NCBI RefSeq assembly: GCF_021648885.1
Contig: NZ_JAKJHZ010000005.1
Location: forward strand, 310,001 to 374,000
Reading direction: 5' to 3'
Length of the DNA: 64,000 nucleotides
Source: Nocardioides potassii
GTDB taxonomy: Bacteria; Actinomycetota; Actinomycetes; Propionibacteriales; Nocardioidaceae
Position numbers and translations under genes: made by a program. Positions 35,943 to 44,825 of this stretch are shown one piece after another. The notes under the pieces are model-generated. The model had not been told where the DNA came from. It did no database searches and saw only the letters and a program-made list of their open reading frames with translations. Every line of letters starts with the position of its first letter. Positions within the stretch are counted from its first letter, which is position 1.

Positions 35943-36656
35943 GTGACGGCCTACAAGCGAGTCCTCCTCAAGCTCTCCGGTGAAGTGTTCGGAGGTGGTG
36001 AGGTCGGGCTCGACCTCGACGTCATCAACGCGTTGGCCGGCCAGATCGCCGAGGTCGCCGCGTCGGACGTGCAGATCGCGATCGTCGTGGGCGGCGGCAA
36101 CTTCTTCCGCGGCGCGGAGCTCCAGCAGCGCGGCATGGAGCGGGCCCGCGCCGACTACATGGGCATGCTCGGCACCGTGATGAACTGCCTGGCCCTGCAG
36201 GACCTCATCGAGAAGCACGGCCGCGAGACGCGCGTGCAGACGGCCATCACGATGGGCCAGGTCGCCGAGCCCTACATCCCGCGCCGCGCGATCCGCCACA
36301 TGGAGAAGGGCCGCGTCGTGATCTTCGGCGCCGGCGCCGGCATGCCGTTCTTCTCCACCGACACCGTCGCCGCGCAGCGCGCCCTCGAGACGCGTTGCGA
36401 GGTCATCCTGATGGGCAAGCAGGGCGTCGACGGGGTCTTCGACTCCGACCCCAAGACCAACCCCGACGCCCAGATGTTCGACCGGCTCACCTACGACGAG
36501 TACCTCGCACGCGACCTCAAGGTCGCGGACGCCACGGGCATCGCGATGGCCCGCGACAACAAGATGGACATGGTCTTCTTCAACCTCTCCACGCCCGGCA
36601 CGATCGTGCGCGCGGTGCGGGGTGAGAAGATCGGCACGCTGGTGACCTCGGCCTGA
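35943..36656 (+). CDS. pyrH: UMP kinase
   Basis: The 237-residue protein has the amino-acid-kinase fold: [13 protein letters not shown] at the N-terminus, [10 protein letters not shown] and the [13 protein letters not shown] near 160. It phosphorylates UMP to UDP as a hexamer regulated by UTP and GTP. GAAGGGA precedes the GTG. The upstream terminator separates it from tsf, so it needs its own promoter in the 35825-35942 gap, which I could not pin down. Confidence 0.96.
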   Translation: MTAYKRVLLKLSGEVFGGGEVGLDLDVINALAGQIAEVAASDVQIAIVVGGGNFFRGAELQQRGMERARADYMGMLGTVMNCLALQDLIEKHGRETRVQTAITMGQVAEPYIPRRAIRHMEKGRVVIFGAGAGMPFFSTDTVAAQRALETRCEVILMGKQGVDGVFDSDPKTNPDAQMFDRLTYDEYLARDLKVADATGIAMARDNKMDMVFFNLSTPGTIVRAVRGEKIGTLVTSA

Positions 36657-36720
36657 CCCCGAGGCGCACCACCACCCCCGCACCACCCGCACCACGGACG
36701 TACGACGAGAGAGAGCCGCT

Positions 36721-37278
36721 GTGATCAACGACGTCATGAACGATGCCGACGCCAAGATGGGCAAGTCGGTCGAGGCGACCCGCGAGGAGTTCGCCACGAT
36801 CCGCGCCGGTCGCGCCAACCCCGCGATGTTCGCGAAGATCACGGCCGACTACTACGGCACGCAGACCCCGCTCCAGCAGCTCGCGAGCTTCACCTCGCAG
36901 GACGCCCGCACCATCCTCATCCAGCCGTTCGACGTCGGCGCGATGGGCGCGATCGAACGCGCGATCCGCGACTCCGACCTCGGCGTGAACCCGGCCAACG
37001 ACGGCCGCGTGCTCCGCTGCGTGTTCCCCGAGCTGACCGAGGAGCGCCGCAAGGAGTACATCAAGCTCGCGCGGCAGAAGGCCGAGGACGGCCGTGTCTC
37101 GGTGCGCAACGTGCGCCGTACGGCGAAGCAGGCGCTGGAGAAGCTCGAGAAGGACGGCGAGGTCGGCAAGGACGACGTCACCGGGGCCGAGAAGCGCCTC
37201 GACGCGGTCACCAAGACCCACACCGACAAGATCGACGACCTGCTCAAGCACAAGGAATCCGAGCTGCTCGAGGTCTGA
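36721..37278 (+). CDS. frr: Ribosome recycling factor
   Basis: At 185 residues this is standard RRF: R-A-G-R-A-N-P-A-M-F near residue 28, T-P-L-Q-Q-L-A near 47 and the three-helix bundle to the end, with R-R-T-A-K-Q-A-L-E-K-L-E. With EF-G it splits post-termination ribosomes. GAGAGAG lies just ahead of the GTG. Order pyrH-frr-cdsA is conserved. Confidence 0.97.
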   Translation: MINDVMNDADAKMGKSVEATREEFATIRAGRANPAMFAKITADYYGTQTPLQQLASFTSQDARTILIQPFDVGAMGAIERAIRDSDLGVNPANDGRVLRCVFPELTEERRKEYIKLARQKAEDGRVSVRNVRRTAKQALEKLEKDGEVGKDDVTGAEKRLDAVTKTHTDKIDDLLKHKESELLEV

Positions 37279-37288
37279 GCCCCCGCCC

Positions 37289-38206
37289 ATGACGACTCCC
37301 GAGCCGCCGCCCAACAGTCCGCCCCAGCCGCCGATCGAGCCGGCCGAGGCGATCAAGAGGGACCACGGACGGGCCGGCCGTGACCTGCGCGCCGCCGTCA
37401 TCTCCGCGGTCGTGCTGGTTGCGGCGATCCTGCTGTCGCTCTTCTTCTGGAAGACCGCCTTCATGGGGATCGTCGCGATCGCCGTCGTCGTCGCCGTGTG
37501 GGAGCTGCACCAGGGCCTGTCCGCGAAGGACATCGACATCCCCGAGCAGCCGCTCATGCTCGGCGGTGTGGTCATGGTGGTCGTGGCCTACGTCTGGGGG
37601 GCGCCGGCGCTCGTGACCGCCACCGCCGTGACTGCGCTGGTGATCATGCTGTGGCTGCTGCGACGCGGCGTCGACGGCTACGTCAAGAACGCCACCGCCT
37701 CGGTCTTCACCCTGGTCTACGTCCCGTTCCTGGCCTCCTTCGTCGCGCTGCTCCTCGGCGAGGGCGGCACCGACCCGGCCGTCGCCTTCACCGTCGACGA
37801 CCCCGGGGTGCGCGGGGTCGTCACCTTCATCGCGATCACGGTGGCGTCCGACACCGGCGGCTACGCGGCCGGCGTGCTGTTCGGCAGGACCCCGATGGCC
37901 CCGGTGATCTCGCCGAAGAAGTCGTGGGAGGGGTTCGCGGGGTCGATGGTCGCCACCATCGCCGTCGGTGTGTGGCTGGTCAGCTCGTTCCTCGACGGCG
38001 ACTGGTGGGTCGGCGTGATCCTCGGCGTGATCGCGGCCGTGATGGCCACGCTCGGCGACCTGTGCGAGTCGGTCATCAAGCGCGACCTCGGGATCAAGGA
38101 CATGAGCCAGGTCATTCCGGGCCACGGCGGCCTGATGGACCGGCTCGACTCCCTCCTCGCCACGATCGCCCCGATCTGGCTGGTGCTCTACTACCTCGTC
38201 TTCTGA
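37289..38206 (+). CDS. cdsA: Phosphatidate cytidylyltransferase
   Basis: The 305-residue protein has a Pro/Glu-rich cytosolic start of about 25 residues, then seven or eight membrane helices. The CDP-alcohol signature S-V-I-K-R-D-L-G-I-K-D and G-H-G-G-L-M-D-R-L-D lies near 265-290. It makes CDP-diacylglycerol for phospholipid synthesis. The ATG is 11 bases after the frr stop. The frame is open upstream but reads as an alternative frame of frr. Confidence 0.95.
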   Translation: MTTPEPPPNSPPQPPIEPAEAIKRDHGRAGRDLRAAVISAVVLVAAILLSLFFWKTAFMGIVAIAVVVAVWELHQGLSAKDIDIPEQPLMLGGVVMVVVAYVWGAPALVTATAVTALVIMLWLLRRGVDGYVKNATASVFTLVYVPFLASFVALLLGEGGTDPAVAFTVDDPGVRGVVTFIAITVASDTGGYAAGVLFGRTPMAPVISPKKSWEGFAGSMVATIAVGVWLVSSFLDGDWWVGVILGVIAAVMATLGDLCESVIKRDLGIKDMSQVIPGHGGLMDRLDSLLATIAPIWLVLYYLVF

Positions 38207-38269
38207 GGCAGGGATGCACGGAATTCCCGTGCACCGCGTGCCCAGCGCCGCCGTACCCGGAGGACGTCC

Positions 38270-38275
38270 TACGCT
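38270..38275 (+). promoter_or_regulatory. -10 element, leaderless promoter of the small membrane gene
   Basis: TACGCT is followed by six bases and the GTG at 38282. Confidence 0.5.
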
Positions 38276-38281
38276 GGTCGG

Positions 38282-38635
38282 GTGGAGACGCAAGAGGTGC
38301 ACGCGACCGAGGTGCCGCCGCAGGACCGGCAGCGCTTCGCGTGGTGGCACGCCAGCCACCCCACGTTCGCGGGCATCACCGGCTTCTTCGCCGGCATGCT
38401 GTTCGTCACTGCCCTGCCGGGGGCGTTCGTCGGGTTCCTGCGGCTGCTGTTCAGCTACGAGACCGCCGAGCAGCTCTTCCCGTTCGTGCTGCTAGCCCTT
38501 GCCCTGCCGATCTTCCTGCTGGTCAAGCGCAAGACCCGCCGCTTCGCGCAGTTCATGTTCGTCGGCATGGTGGTCACCGCGCTGGTCGTCCTCGGCGTCA
38601 CCTCGCTCGTCCTCTACTTCATGGTCGACGCCTGA
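38282..38635 (+). CDS. Small membrane protein, unknown function
   Basis: This 117-residue protein has a polar 28-residue start, then three hydrophobic segments at about 31-55, 66-81 and 93-115, separated by K-R-K-T-R-R. I do not recognise the family. GC-rich third positions and the leaderless promoter support a real gene. It lies between cdsA and rlmN, which are often adjacent or close in actinobacteria. Confidence 0.75.
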   Translation: METQEVHATEVPPQDRQRFAWWHASHPTFAGITGFFAGMLFVTALPGAFVGFLRLLFSYETAEQLFPFVLLALALPIFLLVKRKTRRFAQFMFVGMVVTALVVLGVTSLVLYFMVDA

Positions 38636-38699
38636 GCGAGCTCGACCGCAGCGTCGGTGAATCGCCCCGGTGACCGCCGGGGTGGGAGACTGGGACGCG

Positions 38700-39833
38700 A
38701 TGTCCGAGACCGTTGAGCCCATCAAGACCCTGCCGCTCGTCTTCGACGAGCCGCGTGGCCGCAAGAAGCCGCCGCGCCACCTCGCCGACCTCGACGAGGC
38801 CGGCCGCAAGGCGCTGCTCGAGGAGATGGGGCTCCCCGGGTTCCGGGCCAAGCAGCTCTCGACCCACTACTTCGGCCGCCTCGTCGACGATCCCGCGGAG
38901 ATGACCGACCTCCCCGCCGGGCAGCGCGACGAGCTGGTCAGCGCGCTGCTGCCCGACCTCATGACCCCGCTCCGCACGCTGGAGGCCGACAAGGGCACGA
39001 CCCGCAAGACCCTCTGGAAGCTCTTCGACGGCGCCCTCGTCGAGTCGGTCCTCATGCGCTACCCCGACCGCGCCACCGTCTGCGTCTCCAGCCAGGCGGG
39101 GTGCGGCATGGCCTGCCCGTTCTGCGCGACCGGCATGGGCGGCCTCCAGCGCAACATGACGACCGCCGAGATCGTCGAGCAGGTCGTCGCCGGTGCCCGT
39201 TCCATGGCCCGCGGCGAGGTGCCCGGCGGACCGGGCCGGGTGTCCAACGTCGTCTTCATGGGCATGGGCGAGCCCCTCGCCAACTACAAGGCCGTCATCG
39301 GCGCCGTACGCCGGCTCACGGACCCGTCGCCGGCCGGACTCGGCATGAGCGCGCGCGGCGTCACGGTGTCCACCGTCGGCCTCGTGCCGCGGATCAACCA
39401 GCTCGCCGACGAGGGCATCCCGGTGACCCTGGCCCTGAGCCTCCACGCACCCGACGACGAGCTGCGCAACGAGCTGGTGCCGATCAACACCCGGTTCTCG
39501 GTCGCCGAGACCGTCGAGGCGGCCTGGAACTACGCCGCGAAGACCAAGCGCCGCGTCTCGATCGAGTACGCCATGATGCGCGGCATCAACGACCAGGCGC
39601 ACCGCGCCGACCTGCTGGGCGACGTGCTGAACTCGTACGGCGACTGGGGGTGGGTGCACGTGAACCTGATCCCGCTCAACCCGGTCGAGGGCTCGAAGTG
39701 GACGGCGTCCGACCCGGCCGACGAGCGCGAGTTCGTCCGCCGCCTCGAGGCCAAGGGCATCCCGACCACCGTCCGCGACACCCGCGGCCGGGAGATCGAC
39801 GGCGCCTGCGGCCAGCTCGCCGCCAAGGAGTAA
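38700..39833 (+). CDS. rlmN: 23S rRNA / tRNA adenine-C2 methyltransferase RlmN
   Basis: The 377-residue protein carries the radical-SAM motif C-G-M-A-C-P-F-C near residue 134 (C-x3-C-x2-C) and the second conserved Cys in [13 protein letters not shown] near the end. It methylates A2503 of 23S rRNA and A37 of some tRNAs. The ATG at 38700 follows a GAGACT hexamer at eight bases; an upstream GTG at 38670 would add ten unlike residues. A hairpin after the stop may end the unit. Confidence 0.95.
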   Translation: MSETVEPIKTLPLVFDEPRGRKKPPRHLADLDEAGRKALLEEMGLPGFRAKQLSTHYFGRLVDDPAEMTDLPAGQRDELVSALLPDLMTPLRTLEADKGTTRKTLWKLFDGALVESVLMRYPDRATVCVSSQAGCGMACPFCATGMGGLQRNMTTAEIVEQVVAGARSMARGEVPGGPGRVSNVVFMGMGEPLANYKAVIGAVRRLTDPSPAGLGMSARGVTVSTVGLVPRINQLADEGIPVTLALSLHAPDDELRNELVPINTRFSVAETVEAAWNYAAKTKRRVSIEYAMMRGINDQAHRADLLGDVLNSYGDWGWVHVNLIPLNPVEGSKWTASDPADEREFVRRLEAKGIPTTVRDTRGREIDGACGQLAAKE

Positions 39834-39848
39834 CCAGCCCGACCGGGC

Positions 39849-39889
39849 GCGGGCAGGCGTCGCAGACCGTTCACGTGTCGTCTGCCCGC
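39849..39889 (+). terminator. Possible terminator after rlmN
   Basis: GCGGGCAG at 39849-39856 pairs with 39882-39889 over eight bases around a 25-base loop that can fold further. Confidence 0.4.
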
Positions 39890-39917
39890 CGCAGGGTGTC
39901 CGTTGCCGTGCGCTTCC

Positions 39918-39923
39918 TAGCGT
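39918..39923 (+). promoter_or_regulatory. -10 element, leaderless promoter of the GT4 gene
   Basis: TAGCGT is followed by seven bases and the ATG at 39931. Confidence 0.5.
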
Positions 39924-39930
39924 CCGGGAC

Positions 39931-41142
39931 ATGGACCTGCTCGAGAGGCGGCGTCGCAGCCGCACCGCACCGGCACCCGTCATCCCCCTCCCGTCCACCT
40001 CGAGCCCGCACGCCACGCGCAGGCTCCGCGTCCTGGTCGTGACCGAGTCGTTCCTGCCCCAGGTCAACGGCGTCACCAACTCCGTACGGCGCGTGCTCGA
40101 GCACCTCGCCGGCGAGGGCCACGACGCCGAGCTGGTCGCCCCGACCGGTCCGACGACGTACGCCGGCTTCCCCGTCACCCTCGCCCGCGGGGCGAACCTG
40201 CCCTTCTACGCGGAGTTCCGGATCGGGCTGGAGACGCGCCGGCGGCTCCGGCTGACGATGGAGCGGTTCGCGCCCGACGTGGTCCACATCGCCTCGCCGG
40301 CCGCCCTCGGCTACCAGGCCGCGAAGGCGGCCAGGTCGCTCGGCATCCCGACGGTCGCGACCTACCAGACCGACCTCGTCGGCTTCGCCGAGCGCTACCC
40401 GCTGCCCGGTGGCGCTCGCGCGATGGAGGCGCTCACGCGGCGCATCCACCTCGGCGTCGACCGGACGCTCGCGCCGTCGACGGCCAGCATCGACCAGCTC
40501 GCCCGTCTCGGCATCGTCGACGTCGCGCGCTGGCCCAGGGGAGTGGACCAGGAGCTCTTCCACCCCGGGCGTCGCGACGAGGAGCTGCACCGTGAGCTCG
40601 CCCCGCACGACGAGGTGCTGGTGGGCTACGTCGGCCGGCTCGCGCCCGAGAAGGAGCTCGAGCTGCTCACACACGTCGACCGCATCCCGGGCGTCCGGCT
40701 GGTCCTGGTCGGCGGCGGACCGGAGGAGGCACGGCTGCGGGCCCTCCTGCCCGACGCCGCCTTCCTCGGCGTGCTGCACGGGGATGAGCTCGCACGGGCC
40801 TACGCGACCCTCGACGTCTTCGTCCACACCGGTCGCCACGAGACCTACTGCCAGTCGGCGCAGGAGGCGCTCGCCAGCGGGGTGCCCGTGGTCGCACCGC
40901 GGTCCGGAGGTCCGATCGACGTCGTCGACGACACCGTCGCCGGACACCTCTACGCCCCCGGCGACGCCGACGAGCTGGTGCGTCACGTTCAGCGTCTGGT
41001 CACCCACCCGGTACGACGCCGCCGGATGGCGGTCGCCGCGCGCCACAGCGTCCGCGGCCGGACCTGGCAGGCGGTCAACGACCTGCTCGTCCAGCACTAC
41101 CGCGACGCCAGCGCGCCCGTCGGACGGCGTCGCGCCGGGTGA
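39931..41142 (+). CDS. Family 4 glycosyltransferase (mannosyltransferase-like)
   Basis: The 403-residue protein has a GT4 N-terminal Rossmann fold (L-R-V-L-V-V-T-E-S-F-L-P-Q-V-N-G-V-T-N-S) and a C-terminal one with Y-V-G-R-L-A-P-E-K-E-L and E-T-Y-C-Q-S-A-Q-E-A-L-A-S-G-V-P-V-V-A-P. These match the MgtA/PimB-like alpha-mannosyltransferases that act on glycolipids with GDP-mannose. The acceptor is unknown. It ends four bases from the convergent LOG-like gene. Confidence 0.88.
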   Translation: MDLLERRRRSRTAPAPVIPLPSTSSPHATRRLRVLVVTESFLPQVNGVTNSVRRVLEHLAGEGHDAELVAPTGPTTYAGFPVTLARGANLPFYAEFRIGLETRRRLRLTMERFAPDVVHIASPAALGYQAAKAARSLGIPTVATYQTDLVGFAERYPLPGGARAMEALTRRIHLGVDRTLAPSTASIDQLARLGIVDVARWPRGVDQELFHPGRRDEELHRELAPHDEVLVGYVGRLAPEKELELLTHVDRIPGVRLVLVGGGPEEARLRALLPDAAFLGVLHGDELARAYATLDVFVHTGRHETYCQSAQEALASGVPVVAPRSGGPIDVVDDTVAGHLYAPGDADELVRHVQRLVTHPVRRRRMAVAARHSVRGRTWQAVNDLLVQHYRDASAPVGRRRAG

Positions 41143-41146
41143 GGAC

Positions 41147-42217
41147 TCACCCCGCGACCACCGCGACGGCCTCCTCCACGCTGTCGACGAGGTGGACGTG
41201 CTGCTCCATCGCGCGGCCGCGGGCCAGCGCCCGCAGGAGGGGCCAGACGGGCAGCTCCTCGGTCCAGTGGGCCCGGCCGAGCAGCACCATCGGCGCCACC
41301 GACGACTCGTCGGCGTAGTAGTTCTCGCAGGCGTCCTGGAAGACCTCCTGCACCGTGCCGCCGGCACCGGGGAGGAAGACGATGCCGGCGTTGCAGATCT
41401 CGAGCAGCAGCGCCTCGCGCGGCGCGTTGCTGAAATACTTCGCGATCGAGGTCGCGAACGGGTTGGGCGGCTCGTGGCCGTAGTGCCACGTCGGGATGCC
41501 CAGCGACTCGCGTCCGTCCGGGGTGGCGTCCACGACCTCGAAGGCGGCCCCGACCCACGCGCCGATGTCGGGCCGGAAGCTCGGCACCCGCGCCACGCCC
41601 TCCAGCGCAGCCGGGAGGTCGCCCGGGACGAAGGCGCCGAGGTTGGCGGCCTCCATCGCGCCGGGACCGCCGCCGGTGGCGACCGTGTGGCGCGCACCCA
41701 GCTCGTGGCCGAGGCGCGCCGCGTGGGCGTACGTCGGTGTCCCGCGCTCGACCGCGTGGCCGCCCATCACGCCGACGATCTCGCGCCCGCGCACCCAGTC
41801 GGCCATCGCGATGTCGATCTGGTGGTCGTGCAGCGCCCGCGCGAGGGTGTCGTCCGGGGTGGCCGGGCGCCGCGACCAGGCGTAGGCCCGGGCGTCGAGC
41901 GAGTCCTCGTAGCGCGGCGTGTCGTAGAGCTCGCGCGGCGAGTAGAGACTGGTGCGGTAGGCGTCGACCGGGATGTTCGGCAGCTCGTGGAGGACGATCC
42001 CGCCCGCGCGGCGTACGGCGTCGTCGTCACCGTCGGCGAACTCGCACCCGAGGAACAGCGACTGGGCCAGCGACCGCTCGAGCAGCTGCGGCCCGCGCTC
42101 GGTCAGGTCGAGGCCCACGACACGCCACCCCGCGAGCGAGCGGGTGCCCGCCGCGAGACGGCGGTCGAGGTCGGCGAGGGTGGTGACGTCGAGGACCCGT
42201 CCGCGGCTGTGCTTCAC
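41147..42217 (-). CDS. LOG-like Rossmann-fold protein
   Basis: About 356 residues, longer than cytokinin-activating LOG enzymes (about 190). An N-terminal domain of 150 residues precedes a Rossmann core with G-V-M-G-G-H-A-V-E-R, T-G-G-G-P-G-A-M-E-A-A-N and F-L-P-G-A-G-G-T-V-Q-E-V-F. The usual P-G-G-x-G-T-x(2)-E reads P-G-A-G-G-T-V-Q-E here, so activity may differ. TAGGTT at 42225-42230 lies seven bases ahead of the GTG at 42217, which I take as start; a TTG at 42226 overlaps that hexamer. Confidence 0.8.
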   Translation of the reverse strand: MKHSRGRVLDVTTLADLDRRLAAGTRSLAGWRVVGLDLTERGPQLLERSLAQSLFLGCEFADGDDDAVRRAGGIVLHELPNIPVDAYRTSLYSPRELYDTPRYEDSLDARAYAWSRRPATPDDTLARALHDHQIDIAMADWVRGREIVGVMGGHAVERGTPTYAHAARLGHELGARHTVATGGGPGAMEAANLGAFVPGDLPAALEGVARVPSFRPDIGAWVGAAFEVVDATPDGRESLGIPTWHYGHEPPNPFATSIAKYFSNAPREALLLEICNAGIVFLPGAGGTVQEVFQDACENYYADESSVAPMVLLGRAHWTEELPVWPLLRALARGRAMEQHVHLVDSVEEAVAVVAG

Positions 42218-42224
42218 GAGCGTC

Positions 42225-42230
42225 AACCTA
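42225..42230 (-). promoter_or_regulatory. -10 element, leaderless promoter of the LOG-like gene
   Basis: Minus-strand TAGGTT is followed by seven bases and the GTG at 42217. Confidence 0.5.
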
Positions 42231-42238
42231 TGCCGCTG

Positions 42239-42270
42239 GCCCCTGAGTCCCTCGGAGACTCAGCAGGGGC
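42239..42270 (-). terminator. Terminator between RIO kinase and LOG-like gene
   Basis: CTGAGTC (42243-42249) pairs with 42257-42263, and GCCC (42239-42242) with GGGC (42267-42270) across a three-base bulge. Confidence 0.5.
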
Positions 42271-42293
42271 TCAGGGTCGGCGACCGGTCCGTC

Positions 42294-43196
42294 TCAGAAC
42301 GCGTGCGCCATCAGCTCCCCGAAGAGCTCCTGCTCGTCGACCGGGAGCCCTCGCGAGCGGAACCAGCCGCACATGTTGGTGCAGTCGCGGAGCAGGAAGT
42401 CCATGCCGCGCGGGTTGCCGACCAGGTCGACGACCTGGGGCAGGTCGATGATGACCAGGCGCTCGCCGGCGGCGAGCGTGTTGTAGGGCGAGAGGTCGCC
42501 GTGCACGATCCCCGCCTGCACCATCGTGCCGAGCGCGTCGCGGAGCTGCTCGTAGTAGCTCTCGACGAGGTCCGGCTCCGGTCGGACCTGCGCGACGCGC
42601 GGCGCCGTCTCGGTCTCTCCGTCGACCGTGACGGTGATCCACTCCATCATCAGCTCGGTCTCGTCGATCTGGACCGGGTAGGGGACGGGCAGGCCGAGCT
42701 CCCAGCACCGGCGCAGGGCGTTCCACTCCGAGATCGCCCACTCACCAGCGGCGACCTGCTTGCCCCAGGTGGACTTGCGCTTGAGGGCGCGCTCGTCGCG
42801 CGAGCGCTTCATCGAGCGGCCCTCGGTGTAGGCCGCGGCTCGGTGGAAGGTGCGGTGGTCGGTGTCCCGGTAGCGCTTGGCCGCCATGACGACGGCGCTG
42901 CCGGGGGTGTGCGGGTCCTCGCGCTCCACGAGGAAGACGTCGGCCTCCTTGCCGGTCTTGAGGACGCCGAGCTCGGTGTCGATGGCGCCGCTGGACTCCA
43001 CGACCCAGTCGGGTCGCGGCTCAGGGCCGCGCATGAGGGCCTCGAGGTCCTCCCAGCGCGACCAGCGCTGGCCGTCGCCGAGCTCGTCGGCGTAGGTGTC
43101 GAAGTCGAAGATGAACGACTCGTCGATGCCCTCGAGGGGCGAGCGGTCGTCAGGACGGAGGAAGTCCTCCGGAAAGTGTGGGTCGTGCGTGTGCAA
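42294..43196 (-). CDS. RIO1-family protein kinase
   Basis: About 300 residues from the TTG I favour, with the RIO kinase core: L-K-T-G-K-E-A-D-V-F-L-V-E (ATP-binding flexible loop), the catalytic G-I-V-H-G-D-L-S-P-Y-N and metal-binding I-D-L-P-Q. RIO1 homologues occur in some bacteria with unclear targets. Start: the frame has GTG at 43262, but codon bias looks coding in this frame only after about 43196, and upstream a good Shine-Dalgarno fits an ATG in another frame. TTG 43196 has CGGAG ten bases ahead. The start is uncertain; the 3' end is clear. Confidence 0.75.
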   Translation of the reverse strand: MHTHDPHFPEDFLRPDDRSPLEGIDESFIFDFDTYADELGDGQRWSRWEDLEALMRGPEPRPDWVVESSGAIDTELGVLKTGKEADVFLVEREDPHTPGSAVVMAAKRYRDTDHRTFHRAAAYTEGRSMKRSRDERALKRKSTWGKQVAAGEWAISEWNALRRCWELGLPVPYPVQIDETELMMEWITVTVDGETETAPRVAQVRPEPDLVESYYEQLRDALGTMVQAGIVHGDLSPYNTLAAGERLVIIDLPQVVDLVGNPRGMDFLLRDCTNMCGWFRSRGLPVDEQELFGELMAHAF

Positions 43197-43257
43197 CGTC
43201 GGTGCTCCGTGTCTGCGAGAGGTGGTCGGCGGGCAGGCCGAGGACAGTGATCGACAT
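43150..43257 (-). CDS. Possible 35-codon leader ORF before the RIO kinase
   Basis: ATG at 43257 opens M-S-I-T-V-L-G-L-P-A-D-H-L-S and runs to TGA at 43150. GAGAGGAG lies seven bases ahead. The first 20 codons have the strong G/C third-position bias of real genes, then the bias fades and continues in the RIO frame. It could be a leader peptide or the start of the kinase before a frame change. Confidence 0.35.
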   Translation of the reverse strand: MSITVLGLPADHLSQTRSTDVAHARPTLSGGLPPS

Positions 43258-43360
43258 GTCACGACTCCTCTCGGGTCACGGGCAGCGCGGATCGACGCCC
43301 GGAGTACGAGGCCAGTGTGGCGCACCGGCTCGGTCCGGTGCACGCGAATTACCGGTGGGC

Positions 43361-43366
43361 TAGGTT
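43361..43366 (+). promoter_or_regulatory. -10 element, leaderless promoter of the M1 peptidase
   Basis: TAGGTT is followed by six bases and the GTG at 43373. Confidence 0.55.
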
Positions 43367-43372
43367 CGGGCG

Positions 43373-44809
43373 GTGACCACACGACCCGTGTCCCGCACCC
43401 TGCTCGCGTCCGCGACTGCCGCGGTCCTGACCATCGGGCTGACCGGTGCGGCGGCGACGGCAGAGGCCCCGCTCGCGCCGGCCGACGGGGCGCCCGGGAT
43501 CGGCGACCCCTACTGGCCGCTCGACGGCAACGGCGGCATCGACGTGTCGTCGTACCGCATCCGCAACAGCTACGCCTTCGACTCCAGGCGGCTCGCCGGC
43601 CGGACCCGCGTCGAGCTGACCGCGACCAGCGACCTGCGCAGCTTCTCCCTCGACTTCCTGCTCGACGTCTCCCAGGTGAGCGTCGACGGCGAGGCTGCCG
43701 GATTCACGAAGACCGACGGCGACCACGAGCTGCGGATCACGCCCGCCCAGCCGCTCGCCGCCGGAACCGACCACGTCGTGGTGGTGCGGTACGCCGACCA
43801 CCCGGCGTCGCACTCCTACGCCGGTGAGACGAACTGGCTCGCCAACGGCCGCGAGGTCGTGGCGATGAACGAGCCGCACATGGCGCCGTGGTGGTTCCCG
43901 AGCAACGACCACCCGCAGGACAAGGCGATCGTCGACGTGCGGATCCGCGTGCCGAAGGGCCGCGAGGTGGTCTCCAACGGGGAGCTGAAGGGCAGGCGGG
44001 TCGGCAAGCGGTCGACGACCTGGCACTGGCGCGCCGACGAGCCGATGGTCCCCTACCTCGCGTTCTTCGCCGCCGGCGACTTCACGATCGAGAAGGGCGT
44101 GCACCGCGGGCTGCCGTGGCTCGTCGCGGTCTCCCAGGGCCTGGGCCGGGCCGACGAAGAGGCCAGCATGCGGCTGATGCGCAGGACGCCGATGGTCGTC
44201 GCGGGACTCGAGAAGGACCTCGGGACGTACCCGTTCTCCGTGGTCGGTGGGCTGACCACGTCGCTCGACGTCGGCTTCGCGCTCGAGAACCAGACCCGAC
44301 CGACCTATCCCGCGGTCGGCAGCAGCTACACCAGCCTCGTCGTGCACGAGCTCGCCCACCAGTGGTTCGGCGACGACGTCGCGGTGCAGCAGTGGCGCGA
44401 CATCTGGCTCAACGAGGGCTTCGCGACCTTCATGGAGTGGCGCTGGGCGGAGACCCACGGCGGCCGCACCGCCGCGCAGACGCTGAAGGACTACTACTCC
44501 AACGTGAGCGCCTCGTCGGACTTCTGGGACGTCGTCGTCGCCGACCCCGGCGCGGACAAGGTCTTCGACGACTCGGTCTACGGGCGCGGCGCCATGACCC
44601 TGCAGGCGCTGCGCAACCGCGTCGGCAACGAGGTGTTCTGGCGCATCCTGCGCTCGTGGCTGCGCGAGCAGCGCGGCGGCAACGGCTCGACCGAGGAGCT
44701 CGAGGCGCTCGCGGCGCGGGTCAGCGGGCAGGACCTCTCGTCGTTCTTCACCGCCTGGCTGCACACGCCGGGCAAGCCGGCCGCGACCGCCGACAACGGC
44801 CTCGGCTGA
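43373..44809 (+). CDS. Secreted M1 family zinc metallopeptidase
   Basis: The 478-residue protein has a signal peptide (T-L-L-A-S-A-T-A-A-V-L-T-I, cut near A-T-A-E). The M1 catalytic domain has H-E-L-A-H-Q-W with the zinc ligands and N-E-G-F-A-T-F-M-E-W with the third ligand Glu. The exopeptidase G-x-M-E-N motif is replaced by G-F-A-L-E-N. It probably trims peptides outside the cell. It is shorter than PepN (about 850), lacking the C-terminal superhelix, as in the short M1 forms of actinobacteria. The start follows a TAGGTT element at six bases. Confidence 0.88.
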   Translation: MTTRPVSRTLLASATAAVLTIGLTGAAATAEAPLAPADGAPGIGDPYWPLDGNGGIDVSSYRIRNSYAFDSRRLAGRTRVELTATSDLRSFSLDFLLDVSQVSVDGEAAGFTKTDGDHELRITPAQPLAAGTDHVVVVRYADHPASHSYAGETNWLANGREVVAMNEPHMAPWWFPSNDHPQDKAIVDVRIRVPKGREVVSNGELKGRRVGKRSTTWHWRADEPMVPYLAFFAAGDFTIEKGVHRGLPWLVAVSQGLGRADEEASMRLMRRTPMVVAGLEKDLGTYPFSVVGGLTTSLDVGFALENQTRPTYPAVGSSYTSLVVHELAHQWFGDDVAVQQWRDIWLNEGFATFMEWRWAETHGGRTAAQTLKDYYSNVSASSDFWDVVVADPGADKVFDDSVYGRGAMTLQALRNRVGNEVFWRILRSWLREQRGGNGSTEELEALAARVSGQDLSSFFTAWLHTPGKPAATADNGLG

Positions 44810-44825
44810 GAAGTCCGGGTCACCG

